Assembly (NCBI RefSeq): GCF_022533585.1
Contig: NZ_CP092827.1
Coordinates: 2,396,001 to 2,460,000, forward strand
Length of the DNA stretch: 64,000 bases
Source: Pseudomonas sp. LS.1a
GTDB taxonomy: Bacteria > Pseudomonadota > Gammaproteobacteria > Pseudomonadales > Pseudomonadaceae
Direction: 5' to 3'
Below, one piece after another: positions 18,464-27,709 of the stretch. Positions within the stretch are counted from its first letter, which is position 1; every line of letters begins with the position of its first letter. The notes under the pieces were generated by a model, which saw nothing but the letters and a program-made list of their open reading frames with translations, made no database searches and was not told the DNA's origin. The position numbers and the translations under genes are program-made.

Positions 18464-19146
18464 GACTGCCTTCCTGAGTTTGGAGGGGCGCCAGCAGGTG
18501 TGTTGGGACTGCGGGGGGATGACCAGGGCAGGAACGCCGGAGTATGTTCGCAGTAGTTGCGATAGGCATCGCCGAAGTGCGCAAGCATCTCCTGTTCTTC
18601 CTGCTTCGCCAGCTTGGCGTAGACCAACAGGAGGATTGGAAACATTATAAAGGTGATCAATGTCGGCCACTGCAAGAGAAAGCCAAACATGATCAGCACG
18701 AAGCCAACGTATTGTGGGTGACGGATCCGCGCATAGGGCCCGTCGAGCGCGAGTTGGTCAGTACTTTGAGCCTTGTAGAGCACACGCCAGGCGCTTGCCA
18801 ATAACCAGAAGCCGCCTGCGATCAGCAGGTTGCTGATAATGTGGAATGGCCCCCAGTGCGGATTGACCTTCCAGCCCATGACAGTTTCGAGCAAATGCCC
18901 AGCGTCGTGTGAGAGGAAATCGATGTTTGGGAAGTTACGAGAAAGCCAGGGCATCAACAGGTAGATGGTCAGCGGGAACCCGTACATTTCGGTAAATAGA
19001 GCTACCAGGAACGCCGAGAACATGCCAAAAGAGCGCCAATCGCGGCGCGTCTTGGGCCGTGTGAAGCTGAAGGCGAACAACACAAACACTAATGAGTTGA
19101 TGATGACCAGTGACCAGAGGCCGTAGGCCGGTTCAGTATGGTTCAT
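18460..19146 (-). CDS. ICMT/NnrU-like membrane methyltransferase
   Basis: A 228-residue membrane protein with about five hydrophobic segments. The C-terminal half holds GPYARIRHPQYVGFVLIMFG, the signature of the isoprenylcysteine carboxyl methyltransferase family, which binds S-adenosylmethionine. Such genes recur in bacterial copper-resistance clusters, but their substrate is not known. A ggag ribosome site precedes the ATG. It overlaps the next gene by four bases. Confidence 0.78.
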   Translation of the reverse strand: MNHTEPAYGLWSLVIINSLVFVLFAFSFTRPKTRRDWRSFGMFSAFLVALFTEMYGFPLTIYLLMPWLSRNFPNIDFLSHDAGHLLETVMGWKVNPHWGPFHIISNLLIAGGFWLLASAWRVLYKAQSTDQLALDGPYARIRHPQYVGFVLIMFGFLLQWPTLITFIMFPILLLVYAKLAKQEEQEMLAHFGDAYRNYCEHTPAFLPWSSPRSPNTPAGAPPNSGRQS

Positions 19147-19253
19147 GGTTGGTGCTCCTCACTTGTCGGGTGTGTTTGCTGTACTCATCGTGTATGCCTT
19201 CAACAGCAAACAACAGGCGGGTGCGTTCTGGTTTAACCCGCCAACACCGGTGC

Positions 19254-19688
19254 TTAGTAATTTGGATCAGCTCCAGTAGATTTACTTTTCATTGGCATTT
19301 CCATCATGGACGACTGCTGTTCCATCATTTGCATCATCATGTCCATCATCTCGTTGCCTCCGCCTTCCTTAGCTCCAGACATGCCCATACAACCCATTGC
19401 ACGATGCTCCTTGCTCATCATGGCCATGCTGTCCTTCATCGCCTTCATGCCCTCTTGCATGGCCGCTTGGCGCTCGGCGGGAGTTTTTGCCGCCGCTGCT
19501 TTGTCATGCGCAGCCTGCATTTTCTGCATTTGATCGGTCATGGCTTTGGTGATGGCCGTCGCCGCTGGCGCTGTGCTCTGGGTTGAGTCGCCTGGTGCGT
19601 CAACCGGGTGATGTGCATCCTCGGCAGAGGCTATGCACGCGCTGCCAGCCAGGAGGGCAGCCACAACGAATTTGGAATGCGTTTGCAT
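19254..19688 (-). CDS. Met-rich periplasmic protein, probable copper binder
   Basis: A 144-residue exported protein. The signal peptide is MQTHSKFVVAALLAGSACIASA. The mature part is helical and very Met-rich, ending in a tract of MMDMMMQMMEQQSSMMEMPM type, with His near the N-terminus (DAHHPVD). Clusters of Met are typical of Cu(I)/Ag(I) sites. The start at 19688 is set by the signal peptide and a ggag site eight bases upstream. It lies in the same transcription direction as the ATPase block. Confidence 0.7.
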   Translation of the reverse strand: MQTHSKFVVAALLAGSACIASAEDAHHPVDAPGDSTQSTAPAATAITKAMTDQMQKMQAAHDKAAAAKTPAERQAAMQEGMKAMKDSMAMMSKEHRAMGCMGMSGAKEGGGNEMMDMMMQMMEQQSSMMEMPMKSKSTGADPNY

Positions 19689-19795
19689 GATGAACTCCAG
19701 GGAATGTGAGGGATAAGCAGGAATAGCTGAGTCCCGAAAAATCCGCACTCAACAAGATAGAGCGGCCGGTACCCGGCCACTCTGAAGCAGGGGGG

Positions 19796-20191
19796 TTAAT
19801 CGTTGGAACGAACGAAAATCAGGCGGGCTGGGCGGTCCGGCGGCGCGGGGCGTTTCAGTGCAAGAGAGGCGAAGGAGGATTTCTTGTCGGGGTTAAGCCC
19901 TGTCACTACTGCCGCAGTCAGCAGCAAGAGGACGGCCCAATGGATGGGGTCTGATGCAGGAGTTTGCAATGCAGGCTTTATTGCCGTGGTGGCTTCCTCA
20001 CAGCTCTGAAGGCAACCACTGGCGTGGAGAGCATGACCATCCACCACATACTGCTCGGCATGGTGGGGCGCGGCTAAATTGTGATCCGGTTGCACCAAGC
20101 ACCCTTGGATTGCCATCACGGCCATAGCCAACACCCACACCACGAGGGTGAGATGCAACAGGCTTCGACGGTGACGGCGGAACCAGTACAT
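19796..20191 (-). CDS. Exported/membrane protein of the metal-resistance block
   Basis: A 131-residue protein with an N-terminal hydrophobic segment (residues 12-31), a small periplasmic region with two conserved-looking cysteines (SGCLQSCEE) and His (HHAEQY, GHALH), and a second hydrophobic segment (about residues 83-100). The tail is basic and proline-rich. No family was recognised. Being first in the minus-strand block, it may share its promoter. A metal-handling role is inferred only from context. Confidence 0.55.
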   Translation of the reverse strand: MYWFRRHRRSLLHLTLVVWVLAMAVMAIQGCLVQPDHNLAAPHHAEQYVVDGHALHASGCLQSCEEATTAIKPALQTPASDPIHWAVLLLLTAAVVTGLNPDKKSSFASLALKRPAPPDRPARLIFVRSND

Positions 20192-20503
20192 GGAGCATTC
20201 CCTCGACTTATCACGTCGTATTGATTTTCAGTCTAGGCAGGAAGGCAATGAAGCATTTGATAAAAATCAAACTACTCGATGAAGTGATTTTCGAGGTCGA
20301 GGCTTGCCTTGAAGCGTCCCTGGTTATTGGCTGAGTTCTGCATTGGCATCGACACCCTGCAGCTGCGCCAAACATGCCTTCCAATTACCTCTTGCACCCA
20401 CTCGAGCAGGCAACAGCTGGGTAGAGGAGGGTGTTTATTCGCAACTATTTCTCATTTACACTTGCATCTTGTTTTCGGGGCCTACCTCTTTTCAGGATGC
20501 ATT
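20192..20503. other. Intergenic region between divergent metal and iron blocks
   Basis: About 310 bases without a supported gene. It should hold the minus-strand promoter of the metal block (AT-rich 20250-20290) and the promoter of the sigma-factor gene (20430-20500, with a Fur-like site). No clear CopR or CueR box could be identified. Confidence 0.5.
20441..20459. promoter_or_regulatory. Weak Fur-box candidate
   Basis: gcaactatttctcatttac matches the 19-base Fur consensus at about 10 positions and sits 45 bases upstream of the sigma-factor start. FecI-type genes are normally iron-repressed, which supports it. The match is weak by itself. Confidence 0.35.
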
Positions 20504-21028
20504 GTGTCGCTCGATCCCGCCAAACCGACGCTGCTGTCTACATTGGTACGTCACTATGACGACCTGGTGGACCACATTCGCCGACGCTTCGGCGACAGAA
20601 GCATGGCGCGCGATGTAGTGCATGACGTGTGCGTGCAGTTGCTTGAGCGCGGTGAGAAAGAAAACGTTCGGACCCCGCTGGCGTTGCTACGAAAAATCTC
20701 CAACGACACCGCCGTGAGTCGCTACCGTAGTGATCGCCGCCGAGGCGCCTGGGTAGAGGCAGTTTCCGAGCTTCCGGAGGTAGCCTGCCCGGCAGCCACG
20801 CCGATGAGCCAGTACGACAGCGAGCGCGAGTTTCAACTGCTCGTGAGCGCTATCGCAGACCTCCCACCTCGCTGCCAGGCCGTTTTTGTCATGCATAAGG
20901 TTCACGAAATTCCCCAGGCAGAGGTAGCCGCTCGCCTCGGTATTTCCATCAAGACAGTCGAAAAGCACCTACGCCTGGGGTTGGCGGCGTGCAGGCAACG
21001 GCTTGGCCGCGATGAGGTGCAACCATGA
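20504..21028 (+). CDS. FecI-type ECF sigma factor
   Basis: A 174-residue ECF sigma factor with region 2 (LVRHYDDLVDHIRRRFGD; ARDVVHDVCVQLL) and region 4 (LPPRCQAVFVMHKV; AEVAARLGISIKTVEKHL). The GTG at 20504 is chosen because agga lies eight bases before it and the protein then begins right before region 2; the longer frame to 20309 has no coding character. It overlaps the FecR gene by four bases. The likely role is to transcribe the downstream TonB receptor when that receptor is occupied. Confidence 0.88.
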   Translation: MSLDPAKPTLLSTLVRHYDDLVDHIRRRFGDRSMARDVVHDVCVQLLERGEKENVRTPLALLRKISNDTAVSRYRSDRRRGAWVEAVSELPEVACPAATPMSQYDSEREFQLLVSAIADLPPRCQAVFVMHKVHEIPQAEVAARLGISIKTVEKHLRLGLAACRQRLGRDEVQP

Positions 21029-21861
21029 CGAAGCAGCCCGAACAGGCGCCACTGGACGAGGCTCTTGGGCGACACCGTGAAGAGCTCAAGCACCTGTTCC
21101 CCCTGCCGCCGTCCAGGCCAGCGCCCGCCAAAGCGGTAAAGTCAGCAGGTATCACGCTAGCGGTTGCGATCGCCTTTGGCGCCCTTGCCTGGCTGAACCC
21201 CGCCTATAAGAGTGAGGGTTTCGCTACCGCCATTGGTGAGCGGCGCGCTGTGCTGCTGAGCGATGGAAGCAAACTGCTGCTCGACAGTGGTACGCACGTC
21301 GATATCAGATGGCGCCTGCTCAGCCGCGAAGTCGACCTGCGCGCTGGGCAGGCCCTCTTCGATGTGTCCTCGGCCGTGTACCGCCCCTTCGTAGTGTCTG
21401 CTGGCCTGGCGAAAGTCGAGGTGCTCGGTACGCTGTTCAATGTTCGCCGCCTGGATAACGAGGCGGTGCGTGTGACCCTGGCCCGTGGGCGCGTGGATGT
21501 CGCCGTGGCAGCTGCGGCGCAAGCGCCTGTCACCCTCAGGCCAGGGCAACAGGTCGACTCGATTGGCGGGCAACTGATGCCAGTGGCGAAGGTCGACGCC
21601 TTGAAGGCGATGGCCTGGAAAGATGATCGCATCGTATTCGAGCAGACGCCGCTGGATGAAGCGGTGTCGTTGCTGCGTCACTATCGCAAGGCATCCATTG
21701 AGCTGAGCGACCCAAGCTTGGCTGCACTCAAGGTGACAGGGGTCTTCGAGGCGCACAATGTCGACCTGCTGCTGGATCTGTTACCGAGCATCCTGCCCGT
21801 CGCCGTGTTGAAACAAGAGGATGGCAGCGTGCGAATTCAACCTAAATCGACAAGAAAATAA
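21025..21861 (+). CDS. FecR-type anti-sigma/signal-transducing protein, short cytoplasmic domain
   Basis: A 278-residue inner-membrane regulator. A membrane helix at about residues 40-56 is followed by the periplasmic FecR domain (GERRAVLLSDGSKLLLDSGT, then GQALFDV and LGTLFNVR) and a C-terminal STN-contacting region. The cytoplasmic part is only about 40 residues and lacks the Trp-containing DUF4880 segment seen in the second FecR of this window. It is coupled to the sigma gene by an ATGA overlap. It should bind the sigma factor and read the receptor's signalling domain. Confidence 0.85.
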   Translation: MTKQPEQAPLDEALGRHREELKHLFPLPPSRPAPAKAVKSAGITLAVAIAFGALAWLNPAYKSEGFATAIGERRAVLLSDGSKLLLDSGTHVDIRWRLLSREVDLRAGQALFDVSSAVYRPFVVSAGLAKVEVLGTLFNVRRLDNEAVRVTLARGRVDVAVAAAAQAPVTLRPGQQVDSIGGQLMPVAKVDALKAMAWKDDRIVFEQTPLDEAVSLLRHYRKASIELSDPSLAALKVTGVFEAHNVDLLLDLLPSILPVAVLKQEDGSVRIQPKSTRK

Positions 21862-21939
21862 TTCTCAAGCGCAGGTAGGGTTTCTCGATTCCCTTGGCGG
21901 CTATTGAAAAAAGCCCACCCAGAAAAAGGAACTCGAGAA

Positions 21940-24378
21940 GTGCATTTTCCCCTCCGCAGTCGCCAACTACGCCTGTCATTGCTTGCCAGTAGCCTGCTCA
22001 TCGCAATGTCGGCCCAGGGCCGGGAACGGGTGAACGTGGATCTCCCTGCCGCGCCGCTGGGGGAGGCCATCAACGCCCTTGCACAGCAGTCTTCGGTACA
22101 GATCATCTTTGCCAGCGATCTCGGTGCAGGCCGAAACGCGCCCGCGGTGAAGGGGCGGTTCACACCTGAGGAGGCACTTCAAACGCTGCTCAAGGACAGT
22201 GGCTTGCAAGTACAGGCCAAGGATGAGCGCACCTTCGTCATCATCGCGCAAGGCACCCCTGCACCCAGTCCGGAGACCCAAAGCGTACCCGTGGAAATGG
22301 CGCAGATGGAAATCACGGCCTCGCGCACCAGCAGTAGCCTGGTGTCCGCGACGCGGCAGTCCACCGTTCTCGAGCATGAACAACTGCAGGAGCTGCGCCA
22401 GGGTTCAGAGAGCCTGGCCACGGTACTGGCCAAGGCGATTCCGGGCATGTCCGACTCCAGCCGCACCATCACCGAGTATGGCCAGACCCTGCGCGGGCGC
22501 AGCATGTTGGTCATGGTTGACGGGGTGCCGCTCAATACCAACCGCGACTCTTCGCGCAACCTGGCCAACATCGACCCGGCGCTGATCGAGCGGGTCGAAG
22601 TCATCCGTGGCAGCAGCGCCATTTACGGCAGCGGCGCCACGGGGGGCATCATCTCCATCACTACACGACCTGCTGGCGGTGAAAGCCGTGCCGAAACCAG
22701 CCTGAGCGCCACCTCGCCACTTACCCGCCTGGGCAGCGATGGCCTGGGGGGCCAGTTCCAGCAGTATTTTGCAGGCTCTCAGGGCGCGGTGGACTACTCG
22801 TTCGACTTCGGTACCCGCCACATCGGTGCCTCGTACGATGCGCACGGCGACCGGATCGCTCCGGAGCCCAGTCAAGGCGACCTGTTCGATTCGAACATCT
22901 ACAACATTGGCGGCAAGCTGGGGCTGCACATCGACGAGAACCAGCGAATCCAGCTTGCCGTCAGCCACTACGATGCGCGCCAGGACACCGACTACGCTAC
23001 AGACCCAAGCGTCGCGAAACTCCCCGCAGGCTCGGTGCCGGCCAATGCGATCAAGGGCCTGGATCTCGACGAACAGAACCGCATTCGCAACACACTGCTG
23101 AATCTGGAGTACGAGAATCTCGACATTCTCGGCAGCCGGCTTTCTGCCCAGATGTACTACCGGGACTACTTCACCCGCTTCACGCCGTTCGACGCCCGGG
23201 CCGTTGCCACACGCGGCGGCAACGTGGACCAGATCATGCAGAAAAGCGAAGTGTTCGGCAGCCGCCTGACCCTGCGCACACCACTTGGCGACAGCGGCAG
23301 TACCGAGCTGGTTTGGGGTGGCGACTATAACCAGGAGCGCAGCGACATGCCGCTGGATGTCTTCGACCCAGCGGCTTATGACGCCAGTGGCGGCCTGGTC
23401 TTCGACAAGACCGGCAAGCTCACCTACATGCCCCCGCTCAAGACCCGAAGCGCCGGTGCGTTCGCGCAGCTTCAGCATCGCTTCGATGAGCACTGGTCGG
23501 TCGACGGTGGCCTGCGCTACGAATACTCCACCGCCGAATTCGATGACTTCGTTCCTTTGTCCGAATCCAGGGCTGCCTCCCCTGTGGCGGTGAAGGGTGG
23601 CGACATTCACTACGATGCGGTGCTGTCGAACCTTGGCATTGTCTATTCGCCGGTACTCGGCCAGGAAATCTACGCCTCCTTCAGCCAGGGCTTCCAGTTG
23701 CCCGACGTGGGCATTCAGTTGCGAAATGCGCGCCGTGGTTTCGACCTGGGGGCCTCGAACCTGGAACCGGTCAAAACCAACAACTATGAGATTGGCTGGC
23801 GAGGTGAGCTGGGCAGCAACACCCTGGGCACCCTGGCCCTGTTCTACACCACCTCCAAACTGGGGGACGTGCAAAGTTTCAACAACGGCCTGATTCTGAC
23901 CCGCACCAAGGAGCGCATCTACGGTGCTGAAGCCAGTGCCGACTGGCTATCGGACGATGCGGTGTGGGGCGCAGGGGGGAGTGCGACCTGGATGCGTGGG
24001 CGAGAAAAGCCGGACGGCAAAGGCTGGCAAGACATGACCGGCTATCGCGTTCCGCCCCTGAAACTGACCGCCTACGTCCAGTACAAGCCGACCCTGGACT
24101 GGAGCAACCGCTTGCAAGCCACGTTCTTTGACGCCAAGGATTACAGGCTCGATGGTGTGGACAGCTTTGGCCGACATCAGGTGAGTACCTATACGACAGT
24201 GGACCTGGTCAGCCAGTACCAGATCACCGCTGATGACAAGGTGAGCGTCGGCATCCAGAACCTGTTCAACCGCGACTACTACCCGCTATACAGCCAATTG
24301 CTGCGTAATAACAACAACACCAGCCACTTGCCGGCACCGGGCACTGTGTTGACTGCCAGCTATACGCATGATTGGTAA
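21940..24378 (+). CDS. TonB-dependent siderophore receptor with signalling domain
   Basis: An 812-residue outer-membrane receptor. A signal peptide is followed by an STN signalling domain (about residues 30-105, starting VNVDLPAAPLGEAINAL), a plug (LRGRSMLVMVDGVPLN; VIRGSSAIYGSGATGG) and a beta-barrel ending ASYTHDW. The GTG at 21940 is preferred because aagga lies nine bases upstream and a basic signal peptide follows; an in-frame TTG at 21904 would add twelve residues. The upstream sigma and FecR genes make it a transcriptionally self-signalling iron uptake system. The C-terminal barrel looks closer to hydroxamate/citrate-type receptors than FpvA. The ligand is unknown. Confidence 0.88.
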   Translation: MHFPLRSRQLRLSLLASSLLIAMSAQGRERVNVDLPAAPLGEAINALAQQSSVQIIFASDLGAGRNAPAVKGRFTPEEALQTLLKDSGLQVQAKDERTFVIIAQGTPAPSPETQSVPVEMAQMEITASRTSSSLVSATRQSTVLEHEQLQELRQGSESLATVLAKAIPGMSDSSRTITEYGQTLRGRSMLVMVDGVPLNTNRDSSRNLANIDPALIERVEVIRGSSAIYGSGATGGIISITTRPAGGESRAETSLSATSPLTRLGSDGLGGQFQQYFAGSQGAVDYSFDFGTRHIGASYDAHGDRIAPEPSQGDLFDSNIYNIGGKLGLHIDENQRIQLAVSHYDARQDTDYATDPSVAKLPAGSVPANAIKGLDLDEQNRIRNTLLNLEYENLDILGSRLSAQMYYRDYFTRFTPFDARAVATRGGNVDQIMQKSEVFGSRLTLRTPLGDSGSTELVWGGDYNQERSDMPLDVFDPAAYDASGGLVFDKTGKLTYMPPLKTRSAGAFAQLQHRFDEHWSVDGGLRYEYSTAEFDDFVPLSESRAASPVAVKGGDIHYDAVLSNLGIVYSPVLGQEIYASFSQGFQLPDVGIQLRNARRGFDLGASNLEPVKTNNYEIGWRGELGSNTLGTLALFYTTSKLGDVQSFNNGLILTRTKERIYGAEASADWLSDDAVWGAGGSATWMRGREKPDGKGWQDMTGYRVPPLKLTAYVQYKPTLDWSNRLQATFFDAKDYRLDGVDSFGRHQVSTYTTVDLVSQYQITADDKVSVGIQNLFNRDYYPLYSQLLRNNNNTSHLPAPGTVLTASYTHDW

Positions 24379-24391
24379 GGTTGTAAAAGAT

Positions 24392-24416
24392 CGCCGGGCC
24401 GATGACGAGCCCGGCG
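24392..24416. terminator. Hairpin between convergent receptor and efflux genes
   Basis: Perfect 8-base stem cgccgggc / gcccggcg with a 9-base loop, no clear T-tract. It lies between the receptor stop and the end of the convergent emrB-like gene. Confidence 0.6.
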
Positions 24417-24449
24417 CTCGACGGAAAGAAGAGGGCGCTTCGGGAAGGG

Positions 24450-26015
24450 TCAATGGGCGTCGGCGGAAGGCTGTGTCGGGGGTTGTACCTTGCGCATCAA
24501 CGGCACCAGTACCGTGGCGAGCGCGAAACACACCATGATCACCAGAAAAGCGTCGGCGTAGGTCAGGGTTTGCGCTTCGCGCCAGGTCAATGCCCAGAGC
24601 TGGCGCAGCGCGGTATGGCTGGCATCCAGGCTGTCCTGGCCCAGGGCTTGGGCGTTGCTGCTCCATTGCTCGAGCCAGGTGTTCATCGTCTCGTTCTGAA
24701 CGTTCAGGTGCTCGGCCAGGCGCAGGAAATGCAGGTTGGTACGGTCGTTGAGTACCGTGGCGCAAGCCGCGATCCCGAGCGCGCCACCCAGGTTGCGCAT
24801 CAAATTGAACAAGCCCGAGGCGAGCTTGAGGCGTGCAGGCGAGAGTGCACCCAGGGTGAGGGTCACGGTCGGCGGCACGGCCATCTGTTGGGCAAACCCG
24901 CGAATGGCTTGAGGCAGCAGCAGCTCTTTGCCGCCCCAATCATGGGTAATCGAAGAAAAATCCCACATCGAAATGCCGAACAGTGCCAATCCCAGCATCA
25001 GGATCCAGCGCAGGTCTACACGGTTGGCGAGAAAGGCATACACCGGAATCGCCAGCAGTTGAAACACGCCAGTGGAAAACACCGCCAGGCCGATATCCAA
25101 CGCGCCATAGCCGCGCACATGGCCAAGGAACAGGGGGGTGAGGTAGATCGTGGCGAAAATGCCGATTCCGGTAATGAAGGAAAACAGGCAGCCCAAGGCG
25201 AAGTTGCGGTCGCGCAGGGCACGCAAGTCAACGATGGGGTCTTCGATCTTCAGGCTGCGCCAGATGAACAGTACGCCACTGATGCCCGCCACCCAGGCGG
25301 TGGCAGAAATCGTTGCATCGCTGAACCAGTTCCAGCGTGGGCCTTCCTCCAGGGTGTACTCCAGGCAACCGAGAAACACCGCCATCAAACCAATGCCCAG
25401 GTAGTCAGCGCCCTTGAGCAAGTGCAGGTTGGGGTGGTCGACCTTGACCAGCAGCGGTACGGCGATGGTGACGAACAGGCCAGGAACCAGATTGACGTAG
25501 AACAGCCAGTGCCAGGACGACACGTCGGTGATCCAGCCGCCGACTGCAGGGCCCAGCGTAGGGGCGAGCGATGCGATGGCACCGATGACCGAGGCAGCGA
25601 TCACCCGCTGCTTGCCGGTGAAGTAGATGAACGCGGTGGTGAACACCAGCGGGATCATCGACCCGCCAAGAAAGCCCTGCAGGGCACGAAAGGCAATCAT
25701 GCTCTGGATGTTCCAGGCCAATGCACACAGCAAGCTGGTCAGGGTGAAGCCGGCCGCCGATGCCGCGAAAAGCCATCGCGTGCTCATGACCCGTGACAGC
25801 CACCCCGACAAGGGAATCACAATGATTTCCGCGATCAGGTAGGCCGTCTGCACCCAGGCGATGTCGTCTGCACCGGCCGAGAGCCCGCCGCCGATGTCCT
25901 TGAGCGATGCCGAGACGATCTGGATATCGATCAAGGCGATGAACATCCCTACGCACATGGTGGCAAAGGCCGTGACTTTCTGTGCGGGTGTGAGAACGGG
26001 CAGGGCGCCATTCAT
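24450..26015 (-). CDS. DHA2-family drug efflux MFS transporter (EmrB-like)
   Basis: A 521-residue MFS carrier with about 14 membrane segments. Motifs include the motif-C-like stretch (GPAVGGWITDVSSW) and the DIQIVSASL start of helix 1 typical of EmrB/QacA. It pumps hydrophobic drugs using the proton gradient, with the EmrA-like adaptor and an outer-membrane channel. Its ATG overlaps the emrA stop by four bases. No outer-membrane factor gene is present, so a distant TolC-type protein must be used. Confidence 0.88.
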   Translation of the reverse strand: MNGALPVLTPAQKVTAFATMCVGMFIALIDIQIVSASLKDIGGGLSAGADDIAWVQTAYLIAEIIVIPLSGWLSRVMSTRWLFAASAAGFTLTSLLCALAWNIQSMIAFRALQGFLGGSMIPLVFTTAFIYFTGKQRVIAASVIGAIASLAPTLGPAVGGWITDVSSWHWLFYVNLVPGLFVTIAVPLLVKVDHPNLHLLKGADYLGIGLMAVFLGCLEYTLEEGPRWNWFSDATISATAWVAGISGVLFIWRSLKIEDPIVDLRALRDRNFALGCLFSFITGIGIFATIYLTPLFLGHVRGYGALDIGLAVFSTGVFQLLAIPVYAFLANRVDLRWILMLGLALFGISMWDFSSITHDWGGKELLLPQAIRGFAQQMAVPPTVTLTLGALSPARLKLASGLFNLMRNLGGALGIAACATVLNDRTNLHFLRLAEHLNVQNETMNTWLEQWSSNAQALGQDSLDASHTALRQLWALTWREAQTLTYADAFLVIMVCFALATVLVPLMRKVQPPTQPSADAH

Positions 26016-27148
26016 GGCCGGGCTGCCGATGCCAGTTTCGCTTGCGGCAGGGCCTGCGGCCCGGTGTCGACTTCGGCGATCACCGAAAGGCCCGGGCGCA
26101 GGGCGCCAAAGTCTGCATCGCTGCCCTCAAGGCGCACCCGCACCGGCACGCGCTGCACGATCTTGGTGAAGTTGCCGGTAGCATTCTCGGGGGGAAGCAC
26201 GCTGAACTGCGCGCCCGTGGCTGGCGCGATGCTCTCGATGCGGCCATGGAAGGTATGGCCCGGCAGGATATCGGCGGTGACGCTGACCGTCTGGCCGACT
26301 TGCATGTTCGCGAGTTGGTCTTCCTTGAAGTTGGCGTCCACCCATAGCCCATGGGCGGGCACCACAGAGATCAACTGACTGCCGGATGCGGCAAAGGCCC
26401 CGACCTTGGCTCGGCGGTTGCCCACGTAGCCGTCCACCGGCGAGCGTAGTTCGGTGTAACCGATATTGAGCCGCGCCTGCTCCCTGTCTGCCTCTGCCTG
26501 GGCCAGCGCGGCTTGTGTCTGCTGACGTTGCGTGTCGATCACCGCCAGTTGCTGGCGCGCCGCAAGCCAGCCAGCCTCGGCGTGGGCCCGATCGGCTTGC
26601 GCCGTTTTCCAGGTGGCCTCGACGCGTTGGGCGCTTTGCACGGAAACCGCCTGGCTGCTGACCAGCGTCTGGTAGCGGACCTTGTCGTTCATGGCTCGCT
26701 GAGCTTCGGCGCTGCGGGCGTCGATCTGCGCTTTGGCCTGACTGATGAGCGCATGCTGCAACTGCTCTACCGCATCGAGGTTTGCAAGACGGGCACGTTG
26801 CGCGGCGACGGCCCCATCCGCTTTGGCCAGTGCCGCCGTGTAGTCGCGCACATCGATCCGCGCCAGGAGGTCACCTGCCTTGACGAACTGGTTGTCCACC
26901 ACCGCGACCTCGGTGATATAGCCCGGTACCTTGGCGCTGATCACGGTGACGTCCGCGCCCACGTAGGCATCGTCGGTGCCTTCGATGAAGCGGCCATGGC
27001 TCCACCAGTGGCTGGCATAGCCTGCACCGCCAACCATCGCGAGCGCCAGTAGCGCCATGCGCAGGAGGGCTTTTCTACCGATGGATTTCCTTGCAATGGC
27101 TTCGGTGTCGTCCACCGGGTCAGGCGCTGCGCCAACGTGAGCATTCAT
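26012..27148 (-). CDS. HlyD/EmrA-type periplasmic adaptor
   Basis: A 378-residue membrane-fusion protein with one N-terminal membrane helix (about residues 30-48), a barrel-sandwich domain (GYITEVAVVDNQFVKAGDLL) and a long coiled coil (about residues 95-200) followed by a beta-barrel (SPVDGYVGNRRAKVGAFAA). It links the EmrB-like pump to an outer-membrane channel. The ATG at 27148 has gaggg about ten bases upstream; a TTG at 27157, overlapping the hxlR stop, would add three residues and is the alternative start. Confidence 0.87.
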   Translation of the reverse strand: MNAHVGAAPDPVDDTEAIARKSIGRKALLRMALLALAMVGGAGYASHWWSHGRFIEGTDDAYVGADVTVISAKVPGYITEVAVVDNQFVKAGDLLARIDVRDYTAALAKADGAVAAQRARLANLDAVEQLQHALISQAKAQIDARSAEAQRAMNDKVRYQTLVSSQAVSVQSAQRVEATWKTAQADRAHAEAGWLAARQQLAVIDTQRQQTQAALAQAEADREQARLNIGYTELRSPVDGYVGNRRAKVGAFAASGSQLISVVPAHGLWVDANFKEDQLANMQVGQTVSVTADILPGHTFHGRIESIAPATGAQFSVLPPENATGNFTKIVQRVPVRVRLEGSDADFGALRPGLSVIAEVDTGPQALPQAKLASAARP

Positions 27149-27153
27149 GACGG

Positions 27154-27693
27154 TCAACCCTCTGAAGAGGCTTGGGTGGGGAAGGGGCTTACCAAGGTGC
27201 TGCCTTGGCGGTAGGCCTGCCCGGTTTCAGCGCGCCAATGGGTCAGCGGGTCCGCGTCGGGTGCGATACGCAGCCGGTGCTCGTCCACGGTGATGGGTTT
27301 TCCAGTGTTGGCGTCCATGAGCGCCAGGGCGACAGGCTCGCCGGTGCGTTCATCGGCCAGGTAGACCTTTTGCGAACCCTCGGCATGCTTCGCACCCCAC
27401 GCCATCAAGGTCAGGATCACCGGGCGCAGGTCACGCCCGGCCTCGGTGAGCAGGTATTCGAAGCGCGGCGGGTTGTTCTGGTACGGCCGGCGCTCGAGCA
27501 GGCCTGCGGTGACCAGGTCGGTCAGCCGACGGGTAAGCGTATTGGTGGCGATGCCCAGGCTGTGCTGGAACTCATCGAACCGGCGCAGGCCATAGAACGC
27601 ATCGCGCAGGACCAACAGGCTCCAGCCATCACCGATGTGTTCGAGCGCACGGGCTACGGGGCAAGGCATGGGTTGGAAGCTGGCTTTTTTCAT
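27154..27693 (-). CDS. HxlR-family transcriptional regulator
   Basis: A 179-residue regulator with an HxlR winged helix (residues about 8-105: CPVARALEHIGDGWSLLVLR; LGIATNTLTRRL) plus an added C-terminal segment (VALALMDANTGKPI). HxlR proteins usually repress efflux or detoxification genes in response to electrophiles or drugs. The start at 27693 (MKKASFQ) has aagg nine bases upstream; a longer frame to 27714 has no ribosome site. It is first in the operon with emrA/emrB-like genes. Strong inverted repeats precede it. Confidence 0.85.
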   Translation of the reverse strand: MKKASFQPMPCPVARALEHIGDGWSLLVLRDAFYGLRRFDEFQHSLGIATNTLTRRLTDLVTAGLLERRPYQNNPPRFEYLLTEAGRDLRPVILTLMAWGAKHAEGSQKVYLADERTGEPVALALMDANTGKPITVDEHRLRIAPDADPLTHWRAETGQAYRQGSTLVSPFPTQASSEG

Positions 27694-27709
27694 GGCATCG
27701 GCCTTGGGC

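Noticed and set aside
22405..23874. Long minus-strand frame (489 codons)
   Set aside because: It is opposite the TonB receptor, which has strong motifs.
24402..25796. Long plus-strand frame (464 codons)
   Set aside because: It is opposite the EmrB-like transporter; the Gln/Arg-rich composition marks it as a shadow.
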